Shown here in pieces: positions 15,611 to 21,344 of a stretch of DNA of 21,344 nt. Location: positions 1 through 21,344 of the forward strand of contig CAZSBS010000054.1 of NCBI GenBank assembly GCA_964605095.1, written 5' to 3'. The notes beneath the pieces are model-generated. The model was not told the origin of the DNA. It did not search any database and saw only the letters and a list, made by a program, of their open reading frames with translations. Within the stretch, counting starts at the first letter, position 1; the number at the start of each line of letters is the position of its first letter. This DNA comes from JAUWQU01 sp964605095 (GTDB lineage: Bacteria; Planctomycetota; Phycisphaerae; SM23-33). The position numbers were made by a program, and so were the translations under genes.

Positions 15611-15664
15611 AAGCATCCTTTCGGCGCCTTCTCAGCACCTTTTCGGCGCTTTTAGGCGCCCTTT
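15611..15664 (-). repeat. Five ~11-bp tandem repeats in the leader of the PQQ-like gene
   Basis: On the minus strand five units of 11, 10, 11, 11 and 11 bases, with approximate consensus AAAAGGCGCCG, end two bases before the ATG at 15608. The last unit, AAAGGATGCTT, contains the likely ribosome-binding sequence AAAGGA. Confidence 0.65.
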
Positions 15665-15807
15665 CGCACTATTTGGGAAGACCCAGCCGGCAGGCCGGCG
15701 TTTCGATGAGTCTCCGCAATTCTTCAAGGGCCGCCGAAGGCCGGGGTTCCGCGGCGAATGCAGGCCGAGGCGGGGTGGCATTTTCGGGCGGGGCGAAACG
15801 AGCGACA

Positions 15808-15813
15808 TATAAT
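15808..15813 (+). promoter_or_regulatory. Perfect -10 element for the DUF2795 gene
   Basis: TATAAT stands 40 bases before the ATG at 15854. No convincing -35 lies 16-18 bases upstream (the sequence there is GC-rich), so the promoter may need an activator or another sigma factor. Confidence 0.4.
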
Positions 15814-15853
15814 TTGGCAGGCAAGTCCCAAAGCCCTTTTCAGGAGATGCGCC

Positions 15854-16051
15854 ATGTTTCAATCGGAACGGAAGATGCTGGACAAGTTCCTTCATTCGCT
15901 AAACTTTCCTCTCGGAAGGGACGCCCTCATCGAGCAGGCCGAGCAGGCCGATCTGCCGGTGCAGTTCCTAGGCATGCTCCAGCGCCTGGAGGACCGGCAG
16001 TTCAAGAGCGTCGAAGATGTGGAGGAAACCCTCGCTGCCCACAAGGCGTAG
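15854..16051 (+). CDS. DUF2795 family small protein
   Basis: The 65 residues have the size and pattern of DUF2795: an N-terminal helix ending in LNFPLGRDALIEQAEQ, then LPVQFLGMLQRLEDRQFKSVEDVEETL. In the family this is a small all-helical module of unknown function, sometimes alone and sometimes as a domain. AGGAG stands eight bases before the ATG, which fixes the start. It has no signal sequence and is presumably cytoplasmic. It converges with the next gene 30 bases away. Confidence 0.8.
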   Translation: MFQSERKMLDKFLHSLNFPLGRDALIEQAEQADLPVQFLGMLQRLEDRQFKSVEDVEETLAAHKA

Positions 16052-16081
16052 GCCAAGGTCTTGGCGGCTGGCGCGGCCGGG

Positions 16082-16648
16082 CTATTCAGGCCGGCGTACG
16101 TCGATGCGTTTCTTGGGCCTTGGCGCGGCCTCGAGCACCTTGGCCTGGGGCTCGCCGAAGTTCGCACGGAGGTAGTCGCGGAAGTCTTCCAGTTCGTCGT
16201 CGAAGAGCTTGGTCATGCGTTTGCGCCGCTTGGTGGACATCTCGCCCGGCGGGTGGACTTCGTGCTTGAGGGTCACGAGGAGGCTGCCGGCGCGGGGCTG
16301 GAGCAGCACGCGAAGGGTGGTGGGCATTTCATATATCGGCCCCTCGCCGCGCAGGCTAAGGACGATCTGCTCGTCCTGCTGCCCGCTCGGCTGTGGGCCG
16401 CGATGAAACGTCAGGCGAAACCGCTGCTTCTCGACCAGCACGTACTCGCCGGCGTCGTAGGAGCAGAAGAACGCCTCAGCCACGTCGTGAATGGACTCGA
16501 TCGGCGCGGCCAGGAATTGCTCGGACCAGATCACGGGCTTGCGTTTTGGCCGGCGCATGAATCGCCCGGGCAGGGGTATCACGATGAACCCCAGCACGAA
16601 CAGGAGAATCACCAGGATTTCCTGCCAGCCTATGTTAAAGCCCAGCAT
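16082..16648 (-). CDS. Membrane-anchored protein with TatA-like N-terminal helix
   Basis: The protein has 188 residues. Residues 1-30 (FNIGWQEILVILLFVLGFI, then PLPGRFMRR) resemble the TatA/TatB N-terminus in the glycine and glutamate before the helix and the proline and basic residues after it, but the FG hinge is absent. The remaining 155 residues are a charged soluble domain with alternating strands (YVLVEKQRFRLTF, LRVLLQPRAGSLLVTLKHEV) and a very basic helix (STKRRKRMTKLFDDELEDF). No family is recognised for the soluble part, so TatA function is not claimed. GGAAAG precedes the ATG. It is divergent from the alcohol dehydrogenase gene. Confidence 0.65.
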   Translation of the reverse strand: MLGFNIGWQEILVILLFVLGFIVIPLPGRFMRRPKRKPVIWSEQFLAAPIESIHDVAEAFFCSYDAGEYVLVEKQRFRLTFHRGPQPSGQQDEQIVLSLRGEGPIYEMPTTLRVLLQPRAGSLLVTLKHEVHPPGEMSTKRRKRMTKLFDDELEDFRDYLRANFGEPQAKVLEAAPRPKKRIDVRRPE

Positions 16649-16866
16649 CGCATCTTTCCGTAAAGGTCACAAGGGGCAGAAGCTCTTCGCGACAGTCCAT
16701 AATGACAACTCCCAGGCCGCGGTTCAAGTGCGGCGCTTGGCGCCGCTATTGACGGCGCCCATTGCATGACGGGCGGGGAGCAGTCACAATACCTCGCGTG
16801 GGCCTGGAGCGGCGTGCTCCGGGCAATCGCTTCGGTATTCGACAACCCAGCCACGTGAGGACGCAC

Positions 16867-17883
16867 ATGAAAGTAGCCTCCATTACCGGGCCTCGCCAGG
16901 CCGCCATAATCGACCTGCCGGATCCCACGCCGGGCCAGGACTACGCGGTGGTCAAGATCCACATCGCGCCTATGTGTACCGAGTACAAGGCCTACGACAA
17001 AGGCTCGGTCACGCAGAATCTCGGGCACGAGGCGGCCGGGGAAGTCGTCGCCGTCGCCCAGCCGGGCAAGGTGAAAGTCGGCGACCGCGTCGTGGTCATG
17101 CCCCAGTCGCCGTGCGGCAAATGCCCGCTGTGCCTGGCCGGCGATTACATCCACTGCCAGGTCCGGACCGACCCGCTGGCGATCTGCAACTGCCAGGCCG
17201 GCAAGGCGACGTACGCCCAGTACACCATCAAGGTCGACTGGCTGCTGCTGCCGATACCCGATGGCATGTCCTACGAGCACGCGTCCATGGCGTGCTGCGG
17301 ACTGGGACCCACGTTCGCCGCCGCCCAGCGAATGGCCATCGACGCCATGGACACCGTTCTGGTCACCGGCCTGGGGCCCGTGGGGCTCGGCGCGGTAATC
17401 AACTGCGTCGTGCGCGGAGCACGGGTAATCGCGGCTGACCCGTGCGAATACCGCAGGAAACTCGCGACGGACATCGGAGCTGCCGCAACGATAGACCCAT
17501 CCACCGAGGGCGCCCTCAAGGAGATCATGGACCTGGCCGGCGGAGTCGGACCGGACAAGTCGATCGACTGCTCCGGCGTGGCGGCCGCACAGCGGCTGGC
17601 AATCGACGCCACAAGGCGGCGCGGGCAGGTATCGTTCGTCGGCGAGGCGGGCGAACTGCCCGTGAAGATCAGCCAGGACCTCATCCGAAAGGGCCTGACA
17701 CTTCACGGCGTGTGGCACTGGAACCTCCGCGATACCCCGCGGATGATGCAGACCATCGCCTCGGCCGGGGCGATGCTGGACAAGGTAATCACACACAGGT
17801 TCCCGATGTCCCGAGTCGCCGACGCGTGGGAACTGCAAATGACCCACCAGTGCGGCAAGGTGCTGCTCTACCCGTGGAAGTAA
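16867..17883 (+). CDS. Zinc-dependent medium-chain alcohol dehydrogenase
   Basis: The protein has 338 residues and belongs to the MDR superfamily. Catalytic zinc ligands are expected at Cys37 and His54 with Glu55 (LGHEAAGEV). The structural zinc site is complete: Cys83, Cys86, Cys89 and Cys97 (CGKCPLCLAGDYIHC). The Rossmann motif is GLGPVG, followed by VIAADP, whose aspartate suggests NAD rather than NADP. It probably oxidises a polyol, sugar or threonine-like alcohol; the exact substrate is open. The ATG at 16867 has GTGAGGA before it and starts at the usual first strand; the longer frame to 16762 looks non-coding. A hairpin directly after the stop suggests it is monocistronic. Confidence 0.92.
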   Translation: MKVASITGPRQAAIIDLPDPTPGQDYAVVKIHIAPMCTEYKAYDKGSVTQNLGHEAAGEVVAVAQPGKVKVGDRVVVMPQSPCGKCPLCLAGDYIHCQVRTDPLAICNCQAGKATYAQYTIKVDWLLLPIPDGMSYEHASMACCGLGPTFAAAQRMAIDAMDTVLVTGLGPVGLGAVINCVVRGARVIAADPCEYRRKLATDIGAAATIDPSTEGALKEIMDLAGGVGPDKSIDCSGVAAAQRLAIDATRRRGQVSFVGEAGELPVKISQDLIRKGLTLHGVWHWNLRDTPRMMQTIASAGAMLDKVITHRFPMSRVADAWELQMTHQCGKVLLYPWK

Positions 17884-17900
17884 ATGAGCCAAAGGCTCAT
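17884..17900 (+). terminator. Hairpin directly after the alcohol dehydrogenase stop
   Basis: A perfect 7-bp stem ATGAGCC-AAA-GGCTCAT starts on the base after TAA. The following T tract is poor (ATTCG), so termination may be weak. Its presence argues against starting the next gene at the ATG inside it. Confidence 0.45.
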
Positions 17901-18048
17901 ATTCGACCGTGGTGAACTTCCCTGGTTGCGGCCACTGGTCGCGCTGCACGATATGTCTTTTTCTGGGGGGAACGCTGACGTACCATATGGGTTGTTACCC
18001 AACCCGCCGGCTGCGCCGGCCGATGTTAAGGAAGTGAGCCCTCATACG

Positions 18049-18783
18049 ATGGAAAGCCGATCCGATTCGACGCCGGCCTGGCGCGACCAGCCTTCGGTCC
18101 TTCAGCCTGTCGCCCCGGCGGCCGGGCCTCTGACCGCCGAGCACATGCAGCAACTTGCGGCCGCCGACATCAGGGCCAGGAAGCTTCGCAAGGCCGCGGG
18201 ACTGGCGAAGTTCAACGGAATCACCATCGGCGCGTTCGGCGGCTTGTCTTTGCTGATCGCCGTCTGCGAGCTGGCGGCCGGGTCATTCGACTGGCTGGGG
18301 CTCGTGATGGGCACCGGCCTGAGCATTGTCGCGTGGAACGAGTTTCGCGGGCGCAAGCTGCTCCAGCAGTTTCAGACGCGAGCCGCTCCCCTGCTGGGCT
18401 GGAACCAGGTTGGCCTGATGGTGCTGATCGTCGCCTACGCCGCGTGGATGCTCTACCAGACCGCGACGGGGCATACCGATTTTGACCAGGCGATTCGCCA
18501 GCAGGGCTTGGGGGGCAGCGATATCATCGGCAGCATGAGCGCCACGGTCAAGTCGATGACGGAACTCGTCTACAAATTGCTCATCGCCCTGACGATCATC
18601 TTCCAGGGCGGCAACGCGCTCTACTACTTCACGCGCGCCAAGCTGCTGCGGGCCTACCTTGCCGAGACGCCGGCGTGGGTGGTCGAACTCCAGCGATGCC
18701 AAGCCGGCGCCCCGGTGAGCACGGCCGAGATGACGCGCACCCAATACGACCCCACCGCCATCAAAGGCCCGCAAGCACCCTGA
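18049..18783 (+). CDS. Four-TM membrane protein of unknown function
   Basis: The protein has 244 residues. After a hydrophilic N-terminus (to about residue 60) there are four hydrophobic segments: GAFGGLSLLIAVCELAAG, WLGLVMGTGLSIVAW, WNQVGLMVLIVAYAAWM and LLIALTIIFQGGNALYYF, and a cytoplasmic-looking tail. No family is recognised. The start is uncertain: the frame is open back to 17884, but that segment covers a hairpin and AT-rich non-coding-looking sequence, and GTG at 18034 with AAGGA close before it is another option. It is probably independent of the upstream dehydrogenase. Confidence 0.6.
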   Translation: MESRSDSTPAWRDQPSVLQPVAPAAGPLTAEHMQQLAAADIRARKLRKAAGLAKFNGITIGAFGGLSLLIAVCELAAGSFDWLGLVMGTGLSIVAWNEFRGRKLLQQFQTRAAPLLGWNQVGLMVLIVAYAAWMLYQTATGHTDFDQAIRQQGLGGSDIIGSMSATVKSMTELVYKLLIALTIIFQGGNALYYFTRAKLLRAYLAETPAWVVELQRCQAGAPVSTAEMTRTQYDPTAIKGPQAP

Positions 18784-18840
18784 CGTGCCCCGCATATCGA
18801 CTACCGCCTACCGAGGCTGCACGATGATTCCGTGCAATGG

Positions 18841-18864
18841 GTTCCGCTTTTCTGCTTTTCCCGG
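18841..18864 (+). repeat. Fragment of the 21204-type heptamer repeat
   Basis: The 24 bases starting GTTCCGCTTTTC are identical to 21247-21268 apart from a 2-base insertion, and are followed by CTACC as in the terminal units of that array. It lies between the convergent stops at 18783 and 18880. Confidence 0.65.
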
Positions 18865-18879
18865 CTACCAGTTGCCGCT

Positions 18880-19323
18880 TTATTCGCCAAGGGCTTCGAG
18901 CTTCGCCTTGGCGGTTTTGGCGGCCTCGGTCTGAGGATATTTCCTGACGAGTTCCTCGTACTTGACAATGGCCTTATTCTTCATGTTGGCTCGGAGATAG
19001 CTCTCCGCGAATAGCAGCATCTTGTTCGCCTCGGCCTCGGGGTCCGTGGCCGGGGCTGGTGCGGCGGCAGGGGCGGCTTGAGCAACCACGGGCGCCGCGG
19101 GCGCGACGGCCTCATCGGCATTTTTCGCTGCCGGCGCCGCGGCGGCTCCGGTCAATGCCGCCAACGTCCTGGCGTCAGGGTCTCTGACCGTGACGGCCGG
19201 GCCATCGACGGGCGGCTTGGCGGCAACGCCCGCCACTATGTCCTTCAGCGTCATGGTGCCCACGAGCGTTCCCAGCACGGGAACCTGAACCGCTATTCCC
19301 ACCGAACCGTTGCTTTCTGACAT
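18880..19323 (-). CDS. Ala/Pro-rich protein with C-terminal TPR-like unit
   Basis: The protein has 147 residues. The first 30 are moderately hydrophobic and Gly/Val-rich (VGIAVQVPVLGTLVGTMTL) but lack the basic start of a signal peptide. A low-complexity Ala/Pro stretch covers about residues 58-95. Residues 96-147 form one helical pair typical of a tetratricopeptide (ANKMLLFAESYLRANMKNKAIVKYEELVRKYPQTE), similar to the tail of YbgF/CpoB-type proteins. A role cannot be assigned. It lies downstream of the EF-hand gene on the same strand, 42 bases away, so the two may be co-transcribed. Confidence 0.7.
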   Translation of the reverse strand: MSESNGSVGIAVQVPVLGTLVGTMTLKDIVAGVAAKPPVDGPAVTVRDPDARTLAALTGAAAAPAAKNADEAVAPAAPVVAQAAPAAAPAPATDPEAEANKMLLFAESYLRANMKNKAIVKYEELVRKYPQTEAAKTAKAKLEALGE

Positions 19324-19365
19324 TCCTGTTGGTACTCGCCCTGAGTACGTGCATAGGCCGCCGCT

Positions 19366-20490
19366 TCAACCATAGCCCATTGGAATGTTGTCGATTACGG
19401 TCTTGCCCTCCATCATCAGCACGTGAGGCCGGCCCGTGCCGCCGCTGAAATCGAAGGTGTACTCCTCGTTGCCGGCCCCGTAGATGTTGACTACCGGGCT
19501 GACCGACACGTTGCCCTTGGAGTAGCTGGCATTAAAAGACAGCCACAGAGGCGCGCCGATCCGCAGCGTGTTGATCTTCCCGGCCTGGATTTCGTAGACA
19601 GGGCACTTTTCGGTCGGCTTGATCACCGTGAAGGCGGACCCGTCGGACAGCACGCCGTAGGAGAGCTTGTAGCTGCCGGCCGGAATGCCCGTCCGCCCGC
19701 TGGCGACCAGGTCGTAGCTGTTGCCCTGGCTGTCAACCATCGCCAGAACCTTCAGGCCGCGCCTGAAGGACGTCTCCACGATGCCAAGAGCCGGGCTGCT
19801 GACGGGAGTGACCGTAACCGTCGAGCCGTCCTTGGCCACTTCCAGCGAGCAGTGCTGGTTGCCGACCTGGTGAAACTTCATCAAGGGGATCGCCGCGCCG
19901 CCCCGGCCGACCATTATGGCATCCTTGCCGTCCTGGGTTATCGCGCCGTCAAGGTTGTCGTCGAAGATGCGGATGGGCGCGCCCTCGTAGACGCCATGGT
20001 AGAAACCGCAGACCACGTAACCGCCCGAGATGTACGCGATCCCGCCACCTGGGGTCTGCTTTAGCGACACGCGCATGTTGGCAATGCGGACAATGTGCTT
20101 CTTGTCGCCGACCTTGACCTGCTGGAACGTGGCCATGCCGGAAAGGGTCATCTGGCACCATTCGCCCCCGTCCAGATCGCCGTTGCCGTTGACGTCCAGG
20201 CCGGCGAAGAATACCTGGAGCCCCTGGTGCCAGCGCACGCCTAACTTGACGGGCGAGCCAGCCACGTTGAGCGCCCCGGTGTCACCGCTTATCGAGAAAT
20301 GCTTTCCGCCGGTCAGTGCCTTGGCCGGCGTGAAGGCAGCGAGAGCCTCCGCGTTGCTCTGGTAGGTCAGTTGCACCTGTTTGCCGGCCGGCTCCTGAGC
20401 CGTCGCGGCGGACGAACCGACCATCGCCACAACGATCAGGGCAATAGCACAAGCCCCGGCCAACGGCGTTATGTTCCTTGGTTTTCGCAT
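19366..20490 (-). CDS. Secreted EF-hand-containing protein
   Basis: The protein has 374 residues. A signal peptide covers about 1-32 (ACAIALIVVAMVGSSAATA). Residues 99-110 (DVNGNGDLDGGE) form a canonical EF-hand loop with D, N, N, D, D and E at positions 1, 3, 5, 7, 9 and 12; a second, degenerate loop starts at about 177 (DDNLDGAITQDG, no acidic residue at 12). The rest is beta-rich with many Gly turns. Calcium binding outside the cytoplasm is likely; no enzyme motif is seen. GGGAGG lies 11 bases before the ATG at 20490; a TTG nine bases earlier is less likely. A promoter candidate lies upstream. Confidence 0.8.
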   Translation of the reverse strand: MRKPRNITPLAGACAIALIVVAMVGSSAATAQEPAGKQVQLTYQSNAEALAAFTPAKALTGGKHFSISGDTGALNVAGSPVKLGVRWHQGLQVFFAGLDVNGNGDLDGGEWCQMTLSGMATFQQVKVGDKKHIVRIANMRVSLKQTPGGGIAYISGGYVVCGFYHGVYEGAPIRIFDDNLDGAITQDGKDAIMVGRGGAAIPLMKFHQVGNQHCSLEVAKDGSTVTVTPVSSPALGIVETSFRRGLKVLAMVDSQGNSYDLVASGRTGIPAGSYKLSYGVLSDGSAFTVIKPTEKCPVYEIQAGKINTLRIGAPLWLSFNASYSKGNVSVSPVVNIYGAGNEEYTFDFSGGTGRPHVLMMEGKTVIDNIPMGYG

Positions 20491-20613
20491 GGTATGCAAA
20501 ACCTCCCTACCCTTTGAGCCTCATCAATCCGGTTTTAGCCCTGGGCTCTTTGCCGCCACGAGCAAGCAACCGCCCCGGCTCGACCTTGATGGCCTTGACG
20601 ACCTTGACAAAGA

Positions 20614-20642
20614 ACTCTACCACTGACAATCGGTTATCGCAA
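20614..20642 (-). promoter_or_regulatory. Promoter candidate for the EF-hand gene
   Basis: On the minus strand TTGCGA (20642-20637) and TAGAGT (20619-20614) are separated by 17 bases. The leader to the ATG at 20490 would be about 115 bases. Confidence 0.4.
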
Positions 20643-21024
20643 CAAATATCAGAAGGTAAAACGCCCGGCGAGCCGCGGCTATTGCGGGATTCCGCAGATT
20701 CAGTCCGGCCGCAAGGTTCCACCACCACCGTCGAAGTTGCCCCTTGACGGCAGCGCCGGCTGCACGTCACAATCCCTTAAGTCGTACATGGACAGAGAAT
20801 CTTCCCGCCATTTTGGGAATTTTGGGCAAACTATTGGGCAAACGCATGCATTGTCTTTGAGTAAATCCTGGATCTGCCTCGCATGGCGCGAGGCTCACGG
20901 CGTTGCACCCGGCTGGGCATGAGACAAAGGCGGTCCATCCCGCGATCCTGTACCGTCGCCGAGACCCGGCGACCCCTCTCTCTCCGCGCGCAGCGTAGGT
21001 CGCGCCAGATTTCAGATTCCAGTA
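20643..21024. other. Intergenic region, no gene seen
   Basis: No supported gene. It contains a tandem pair of TTGGGCAAAC (20822-20831 and 20834-20843), a hairpin GCCTCGC/GCGAGGC near 20876-20894 and another, GTCGCCG-AGACC-CGGCGAC, at 20955-20973. Minus-strand open frames (such as 20831-21058) run into the heptamer array and look accidental. Confidence 0.5.
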
Positions 21025-21143
21025 TCTCAAATCTCAAATTTAAAATCTCAGATTTCAAATCTCAGATTTCAAATCTCAAATCTCAAATCTCAGATTTCGG
21101 ATTTCAGGCTTCAGGCTCCGGACTCGAGTCTTCCCGTCTTCCC
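21025..21143. repeat. Tandem array of 17 degenerate heptamers
   Basis: Seventeen consecutive 7-bp units are in strict register, with general pattern YTYCRRR. The early units are mostly TCTCAAA, TCTCAGA or TTTCAAA; the later ones drift to CTTCAGG, CTCCGGA and CTTCCCG. No spacers and no coding sense are seen. Confidence 0.9.
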
Positions 21144-21179
21144 CTCGCCTTCGCTGACGCTTCGGCAAATCTGCTCGCC

Positions 21180-21194
21180 GAAGCGAACAGGCCT
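21180..21194 (-). repeat. Block shared with the left edge of the window
   Basis: On the minus strand the 15 bases AGGCCTGTTCGCTTC are identical to 749-763. Both copies stand next to a GGAACC-type heptamer run on the same side, and are followed by GGCGRGCAG after zero or six extra bases. Confidence 0.7.
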
Positions 21195-21203
21195 CAACTG
21201 CGG

Positions 21204-21344
21204 GTTCCTGGTTCCGATCCCACGAGTTCCCGGTTCCAGGTTCCGAGTTCCGCTTTTCCTTTTCCCGGTTTCGGGTTCACGGTTCCTGATTCCGTTTTCT
21301 TCTTCCCGGCTACCGGCTACCGGCTACCGGCTACTGGCTACCGG
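21204..21344. repeat. Tandem heptamer array running off the window end
   Basis: Twenty units, 19 of 7 bp and one of 8 bp (21218-21225), reach the last base. Most are GTTCCNG-like; the last five are CTACCGG with one variant (CTACTGG). The array continues beyond the window. Confidence 0.9.

Noticed and set aside
16630..17949. Long minus-strand ORF opposite the alcohol dehydrogenase
   Set aside because: The plus strand carries complete zinc and NAD motifs; the antisense frame is a shadow.
17884..18048. N-terminal extension of the four-TM protein from the ATG at 17884
   Set aside because: The ATG is part of a terminator-like hairpin abutting the previous stop, and the translated extension has no recognisable features.
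20507..20770. Minus-strand ORF of 87 codons upstream of the EF-hand gene
   Set aside because: It covers the promoter candidate and leader; the composition looks non-protein and no start signal is seen.
20822..20843. Attachment site (tandem TTGGGCAAAC)
   Set aside because: No integrase or tRNA is nearby; the pair is too short to claim an att site.
20870..20980. Riboswitch or structured RNA
   Set aside because: Two perfect hairpins exist, but the order and loops match no riboswitch class I know, and the nearest gene on the plus strand lies outside the window.
20831..21058. Minus-strand ORF of 75 codons
   Set aside because: Its start lies in the heptamer array and it includes two hairpins; probably accidental in GC-rich DNA.
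21025..21344. CRISPR-like array
   Set aside because: The units are 7 bp with no spacers, and no cas gene is present.

Overview
The window is GC-rich, densely coded bacterial DNA that most resembles a planctomycete, perhaps of the Phycisphaerae/Sedimentisphaerae type. The evidence is family content: a DUF1080 (3-keto-disaccharide hydrolase) secreted protein, a PQQ-like beta-propeller protein, an ECF sigma factor carrying the 'TNVGFLIHTG' C-terminal signature next to a YfbK-type protein, and many secreted or membrane-anchored proteins of unknown role. No phage, CRISPR array, transposase or intact plasmid function is visible. The taxonomic call is inference.

Layout. 1-741 is the 3' part of an ABC transporter ATPase of the molybdate/tungstate-like group. 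1018-3568 is a tight three-gene unit with ATGA overlaps: ECF sigma factor, one-TM anti-sigma-like protein, and a lipoprotein with WD40/PD40-like propeller repeats. A lone tRNA-Ala(CGC) with its own promoter and terminator follows (3599-3778), then a DJ-1/PfpI protein. On the minus strand come a YggS-type PLP protein and a zinc-ribbon/TM/degenerate-VWA protein. A second ECF unit (minus, 8100-6227) pairs a sigma factor with an anti-sigma-like/YfbK fusion that lacks the central VWA domain. 8336-8590 holds a pair of inverted REP-like palindromes. An MFS transporter (8721-10052) and a DUF1080 protein (10212-11060, minus) converge on a long inverted repeat. 11344-13813 encodes a TPR-like secreted protein overlapping a secreted HExxH peptidase-MA-like protein. 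14055-15608 (minus) is a PQQ-like propeller protein. The remainder holds a DUF2795 small protein, a TatA-like-anchored protein, a zinc-dependent alcohol dehydrogenase, a four-TM protein, an Ala/Pro-rich TPR-like protein and a secreted EF-hand protein.

The most unusual content lies between genes. Several gaps are filled by tandem heptanucleotide arrays (6116-6171, 21025-21143, 21204-21344, with traces at 710-737 and 18841-18864). They recall the STRR heptamers described in filamentous cyanobacteria. The array type at 21204-21344 recurs in inverted orientation at the left edge together with a shared 15-bp block, so a composite dispersed element is likely. Two genes (the ABC ATPase and the PQQ-like protein) end inside repeat sequence, so their last residues and stop codons are repeat-encoded.

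Functionally, the two ECF modules look like envelope signalling units: sigma, membrane partner, then a lipoprotein or a surface YfbK-like domain. The DUF1080, PQQ-like, MFS and alcohol dehydrogenase genes fit a carbohydrate-degrading heterotroph, but they are not arranged as one pathway operon.
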